In this document: positions 61,272 to 64,000 of the stretch, piece after piece
How the letters are laid out: the number at the start of each line of letters is the position of its first letter
Position numbering within the stretch: the first letter of the stretch is position 1
Notes under the pieces: generated by a model
The model's input: the letters and a program-made list of their open reading frames with translations, nothing else
What the model was told of the DNA's origin: nothing
Database searches by the model: none
Position numbers and translations under genes: made by a program
Assembly (NCBI RefSeq): GCF_000633535.1
Contig: NZ_AYMR01000020.1
Location: 1 to 64,000 of the forward strand
DNA: 64,000 nucleotides
Reading direction: 5' to 3'
Source: Leifsonia aquatica H1aii
GTDB taxonomy: Bacteria; Actinomycetota; Actinomycetes; Actinomycetales; Microbacteriaceae

Positions 61272-62033
61272 CTACCCGCCGTACTTCGCGTGGACGACGA
61301 TCGGGGTGCCGTTCGCCGCGCAGATCTGGCCGACGAGGGCGTCAGCGGCGGTGAAGTCGCCGAGCGGCGCACCGATGAAACCGCCGGGGTGGTCTCCCGC
61401 GCCGCCGAGCCAGTCGGCGAGCGGCGGGAGGGCCGGGCCGAGCAGGCCCGCCGTCTCGGGGTGGGAGTGCGCCGTCGCCGCGAGGTCGTCCAGCTGGGCC
61501 TTGGCCTTCGCCGTCTGCTGGACCCACTCGGCGTCCGTCACGTCTCCGGCGGCATGCCCCTGGTCGGCGTTGGTGTACGCCTCCGTGATCGAGGAGAGCG
61601 CCGCGCACTGCGTCTTCGTCGTGCGATCGGGCGCGAACGGTCGGGGGCTGTACCGCAGGTCCGCGGTGAGGCGGGTATCGGTCGGCACGGTGATGTCGAC
61701 CCGCAGCCGGGTGCCGGGCGCGACGGCGGTCACGTCGAAGTCGAAGGACTGGGCGCCCCCGCACATCCCGGAACGCGAGTCGATGCCGGTCGCCGGAGAC
61801 ACGGCGTAGAGGCCGCTCGTGCAGGAGAAGTCGACATGCAGTGATCGCGCGCCCGACGGCAGGGTCAGCGTGGCGGTCGTGGGCCCCTCGTGGTAGAGCT
61901 GCGCGGTCGGCCATCCGGCGGTGGAGGCCGCGGTCGGGGTGGGGCTCGACGCACCGCTCGCGGCGGTGCAGCCGCTCAGCGCGGCAACGGCGAGCCCCGC
62001 GGCCACGATGGTCGTCCAGTGTGTGCTGCGCAT
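61272..62033 (-). CDS. Secreted lipoprotein of unknown function
   Basis: A 253-aa lipoprotein with lipobox ALSGC (Cys about 22), a Ser/Thr/Pro linker, then a globular domain with DFSCTSGLYAVSPATGIDSR, MCGGAQSFDFDVTAVAPGTR, and further cysteines in TQCAALSSITEAYTNADQGH and VGQICAANGTPIVVHAKYGG. The C-terminal half is helical. GAGGGGACC precedes the ATG. No family recognised. Confidence 0.75.
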   Translation of the reverse strand: MRSTHWTTIVAAGLAVAALSGCTAASGASSPTPTAASTAGWPTAQLYHEGPTTATLTLPSGARSLHVDFSCTSGLYAVSPATGIDSRSGMCGGAQSFDFDVTAVAPGTRLRVDITVPTDTRLTADLRYSPRPFAPDRTTKTQCAALSSITEAYTNADQGHAAGDVTDAEWVQQTAKAKAQLDDLAATAHSHPETAGLLGPALPPLADWLGGAGDHPGGFIGAPLGDFTAADALVGQICAANGTPIVVHAKYGG

Positions 62034-62236
62034 GATCGTGGTCCCCTCCACCCGGCGAGTCGGCTGGGGACATCCTGCCGCATCCACCTGCCCGCGGCCG
62101 CCTCCGCCGCACCGGTGTCGACGGTCCGCGGTCTGCGGTCCGGTGTCCGCGGTCCGTCGGGACGTTCGCGGTGCGGCGCGCGGGGGCGGATGTCCCGGGA
62201 CGCAGCGGTCGCGCGTCGCCGCTGCCCGGGCGGACG

Positions 62237-62779
62237 CTACCAGCGACGCTTGATCGTGCCCTTCGGACCGGCGACGAGGCTGGCCGCAGGCACGTCCTCG
62301 GCGACGACCGTGCCGGCGGCGACGACCGAGTCGCGGCCGATCCTCACCCCGGGGAGGATGGTCGCGCCGGCTCCGATCCAGACGTTCTCCTCGACGTCGA
62401 TCGGTCCGCCGGTGAGCCAGATGCGGCGGTCGTCGGTGTCGACCGGATGGCCGACCGTGATGAACGTGACCTTCGGCGCGACCATGACGCGCTCGGCGAG
62501 GCGGATGCCGGCGTAGTCGAGGAAGGTGCAGTTCTGGTTGATGAAGACGCGCTCGGCGAGCTCCAGGTTCAGCCCGTGGTCGGTGAAGAACGGCGGATAG
62601 ATCGTGGTGCGCTCGGGAACGGGACGGCCGAGGATCTGCGCGAGCAGCTCCGCCTTGCCGGCCTCGTCGTCGAAGGGGAGGACGTTGAGGCGGGAGGTCA
62701 GGGCGGTCACCGCGAGGACGCGCTCCGACATGGCCTGGAACTCGGGGCTGTGGATGCGCATGAGGAGGTCGGCGGGCAT
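62237..62779 (-). CDS. Sugar O-acetyltransferase (maltose/galactoside type)
   Basis: A 180-aa left-handed beta-helix acetyltransferase. N-terminal helices with LNVLPFDDEAGKAELLAQIL and YPPFFTDHGLNLELAERVFI, then hexapeptide repeats INQNCTFLDYAGIRLAERVM, VAPKVTFITVGHPVDTDD, VEENVWIGAGATILPGVRIG and AAGTVVAEDVPAASLVAGPK. The His near GHPVD is the usual catalytic position. ATG 62779 preferred. Confidence 0.88.
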   Translation of the reverse strand: MPADLLMRIHSPEFQAMSERVLAVTALTSRLNVLPFDDEAGKAELLAQILGRPVPERTTIYPPFFTDHGLNLELAERVFINQNCTFLDYAGIRLAERVMVAPKVTFITVGHPVDTDDRRIWLTGGPIDVEENVWIGAGATILPGVRIGRDSVVAAGTVVAEDVPAASLVAGPKGTIKRRW

Positions 62780-62960
62780 GTGCCCATGCTGCCACCGATA
62801 TCCCCGTCGCCGACTCACGCCTCCGTGCGTCGCCAGTGCTCCTGCGACTGCGCTCGGCCGGTACGTTTGCGCCGCGGCGAGGTGGCGCAGACGTTCCGAG
62901 ACGTAGCAATCACCGCTCTGTCGCAGCCCCGATGTCGCCCCCTCCCGCTACGCTTCCCGC

Positions 62961-63527
62961 ATGTCCATCGAAGTGCTGCCCGCGACCGGTCGCTGGGACG
63001 ATTTCGCGACGTTCATGGTGCCGCGCAAGCCCGGCGGTGGGGGTTGTGTGTGCATGTCGTACCGGGATTCGCGGCTCGACATGCCCGCGCGGATCGACTA
63101 CATGCACGCCGAGTGCGAGACGGAGCCGGGGCCGGGGGTGCTGGCCTACCTCGACGGGGAGGTGGCGGGCTGGTGCTCGGTGGCGCCGAAGTCGAGCTAC
63201 CGGCGGCTGCTGAACTCCCGCACCATCCCGCACCTGGACGAAGAGCTCGACCCGTGGTCGATCGTGTGCTTCGTGGTGCGCGGCGGCTTCCGCAAACGGG
63301 GAGTGATGCACCAGCTGCTCGACGGGGCGGTGGAGCACGCGCGGGCGTCCGGAGCGGCGATCGTCGAAGGCTACCCGGTCGACACCGACGGGAAGAAGGT
63401 GGACGTGATCAGCGGCTACGTCGGAACGGTCGCGCTGTTCGAGAAGCACGGGTTCGAGCGCTACGCCGAGACGAACGCGCATTCCGGGGGAGCGGACCGC
63501 TGGGTGATGCGGCGGAGTCTGCGCTGA
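62961..63527 (+). CDS. GNAT family N-acetyltransferase
   Basis: A 188-aa GNAT protein. Acetyl-CoA binding motif A appears as VRGGFRKRGVMHQLLDGAVE (R/QxxGxG-like), with motif B GYVGTVALFEKHGFERYAET. The N-terminus MVPRKPGGGGCVCMSYRD is characteristic of a subgroup. TACGCT lies 6 nt upstream of the ATG. Substrate unknown. Confidence 0.85.
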   Translation: MSIEVLPATGRWDDFATFMVPRKPGGGGCVCMSYRDSRLDMPARIDYMHAECETEPGPGVLAYLDGEVAGWCSVAPKSSYRRLLNSRTIPHLDEELDPWSIVCFVVRGGFRKRGVMHQLLDGAVEHARASGAAIVEGYPVDTDGKKVDVISGYVGTVALFEKHGFERYAETNAHSGGADRWVMRRSLR

Positions 63528-63633
63528 CGTCCGCTGGGTCAGAGACGTCCGCTGGGGCGGGGGCGCGCGTGGGGTCAAACACGACCACCGCCGGCCCGAG
63601 CGGGGCGGCGGGAGTCGGTGCCGGCAAGGGTGC

Positions 63634-64000
63634 TCACCCGGCGGTGATCCGGCGGCGGTAGGCGACCATCGCGAAGGCGTAGGCGGCCACGAGGATGCCG
63701 ACGCACCAGGCGAGGGCGACCCAGATGTCGGTGCCCGCCGGCTGGCCGGCGAACAGGGCGCGGATGGTGTCGACGATCGAGGTGACCGGCTGGTTCTCGG
63801 CGAACCAGCGCACCGGCCCGGGCATGGTCGCCGTCGGGACGAACGCCGAGCTGATGAACGGCAGGAAGATGATCGGGTAGGCGAACGCCCCGGCCCCGTC
63901 CACGGACTTGGCCGTCAGACCCGCGATCACCGCGATCCAGGTCAGCGCCAGGCTGAACAGCACCAGGATGCCCGCGACGCCGAGCCAGGCGAGCACGCTC
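63634..64000 (-). CDS. ABC-2 type permease, 3' part only
   Basis: The last ~121 residues of an ABC-2 permease; the start lies beyond the window. It shows the helix pair GILVLFSLALTWIAVIAGL, the loop IIFLPFISSAFVPTATMPGP, WFAENQPVTSIVDTIRALF and a final helix ending YAFAMVAYRRR. Similar to daunorubicin-type exporters; its ATPase partner is not in view. Confidence 0.87.
   Translation of the reverse strand, partial: SVLAWLGVAGILVLFSLALTWIAVIAGLTAKSVDGAGAFAYPIIFLPFISSAFVPTATMPGPVRWFAENQPVTSIVDTIRALFAGQPAGTDIWVALAWCVGILVAAYAFAMVAYRRRITAG

Overview
The window is about 70% GC by eye and densely coded, mostly with ATG/GTG starts. The gene content (FtsB-DUF501, GlpX, class II Fba, XseA/XseB, IspH, GreA, DUF4307, DUF6264, PIN-PhoH, YchF) points to a high-GC actinobacterium. 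It most resembles a Microbacteriaceae member such as Leifsonia or Microbacterium; that placement is inference from family knowledge, not a search result. No rRNA, CRISPR array or intact transposase was found. One tRNA was found.

Layout. 1-4.2 kb: FtsB-like septum protein, DUF501, a mycosin-like protease and type II NADH dehydrogenase. 4.3-6.8 kb: YigZ, then a MarR regulator divergent from an MFS exporter that lacks a normal start codon. 6.86-9.81 kb: a decayed element integrated in the 3' end of a UAA-anticodon tRNA gene, bounded by a 21-bp direct repeat. It keeps a secreted-protein/membrane-protein pair and a broken integrase. 10-13.7 kb: VOC protein, YchJ, hemerythrin-like protein and a large Ig-like membrane protein. 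13.9-18.3 kb: a translationally coupled operon of TetR, MFS, PLP deaminase/aldolase and FAD sugar-lactone oxidase. 18.3-21.2 kb: small membrane protein and a TetR/ABC-2 exporter unit. 21.3-24.8 kb: LemA, M48 protease, P-loop ATPase and YcaQ. 24.9-28.9 kb: a four-gene ABC importer with a possible PHO box. 28.9-36.2 kb: FtsW-like, AI-2E family permease, threonine dehydratase, GreA, DUF4307, hemolysin III and UppS. 36.3-39.8 kb: class V PLP enzyme, PIN-PhoH and a prepilin peptidase. 39.9-45.4 kb: the minus-strand run xseA-xseB-DUF4245-carbonic anhydrase-fumC, divergent from ispH. 45.6-49.9 kb: HxlR/NmrA pair, DUF6264, fba and glpX. 49.9-54.8 kb: rmuC, an exonuclease, a membrane protein, a methyltransferase and ychF.

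54.75-57.2 kb is the most unusual part. The 3' end of ychF and its downstream terminator repeat recur several times, and between the copies lie small accessory genes: a frameshifted orphan, an unknown 278-aa protein and a P-loop kinase. It looks like serial insertion at the ychF stop codon. 57.2-64 kb is an accessory-rich tail: DUF427, a Lon-substrate-domain protein, two paralogous 90-aa proteins, lipoproteins, YCII, an acetyltransferase, GNAT, a 19-bp tandem repeat and the end of an ABC-2 permease.

Genome-scale habits visible here are frequent ATGA-type start/stop overlaps, many probable leaderless promoters (TAnnnT about 6-8 nt before a start codon), hairpins between most convergent gene pairs, and a dispersed GGAGGA/TCCTCC intergenic repeat.
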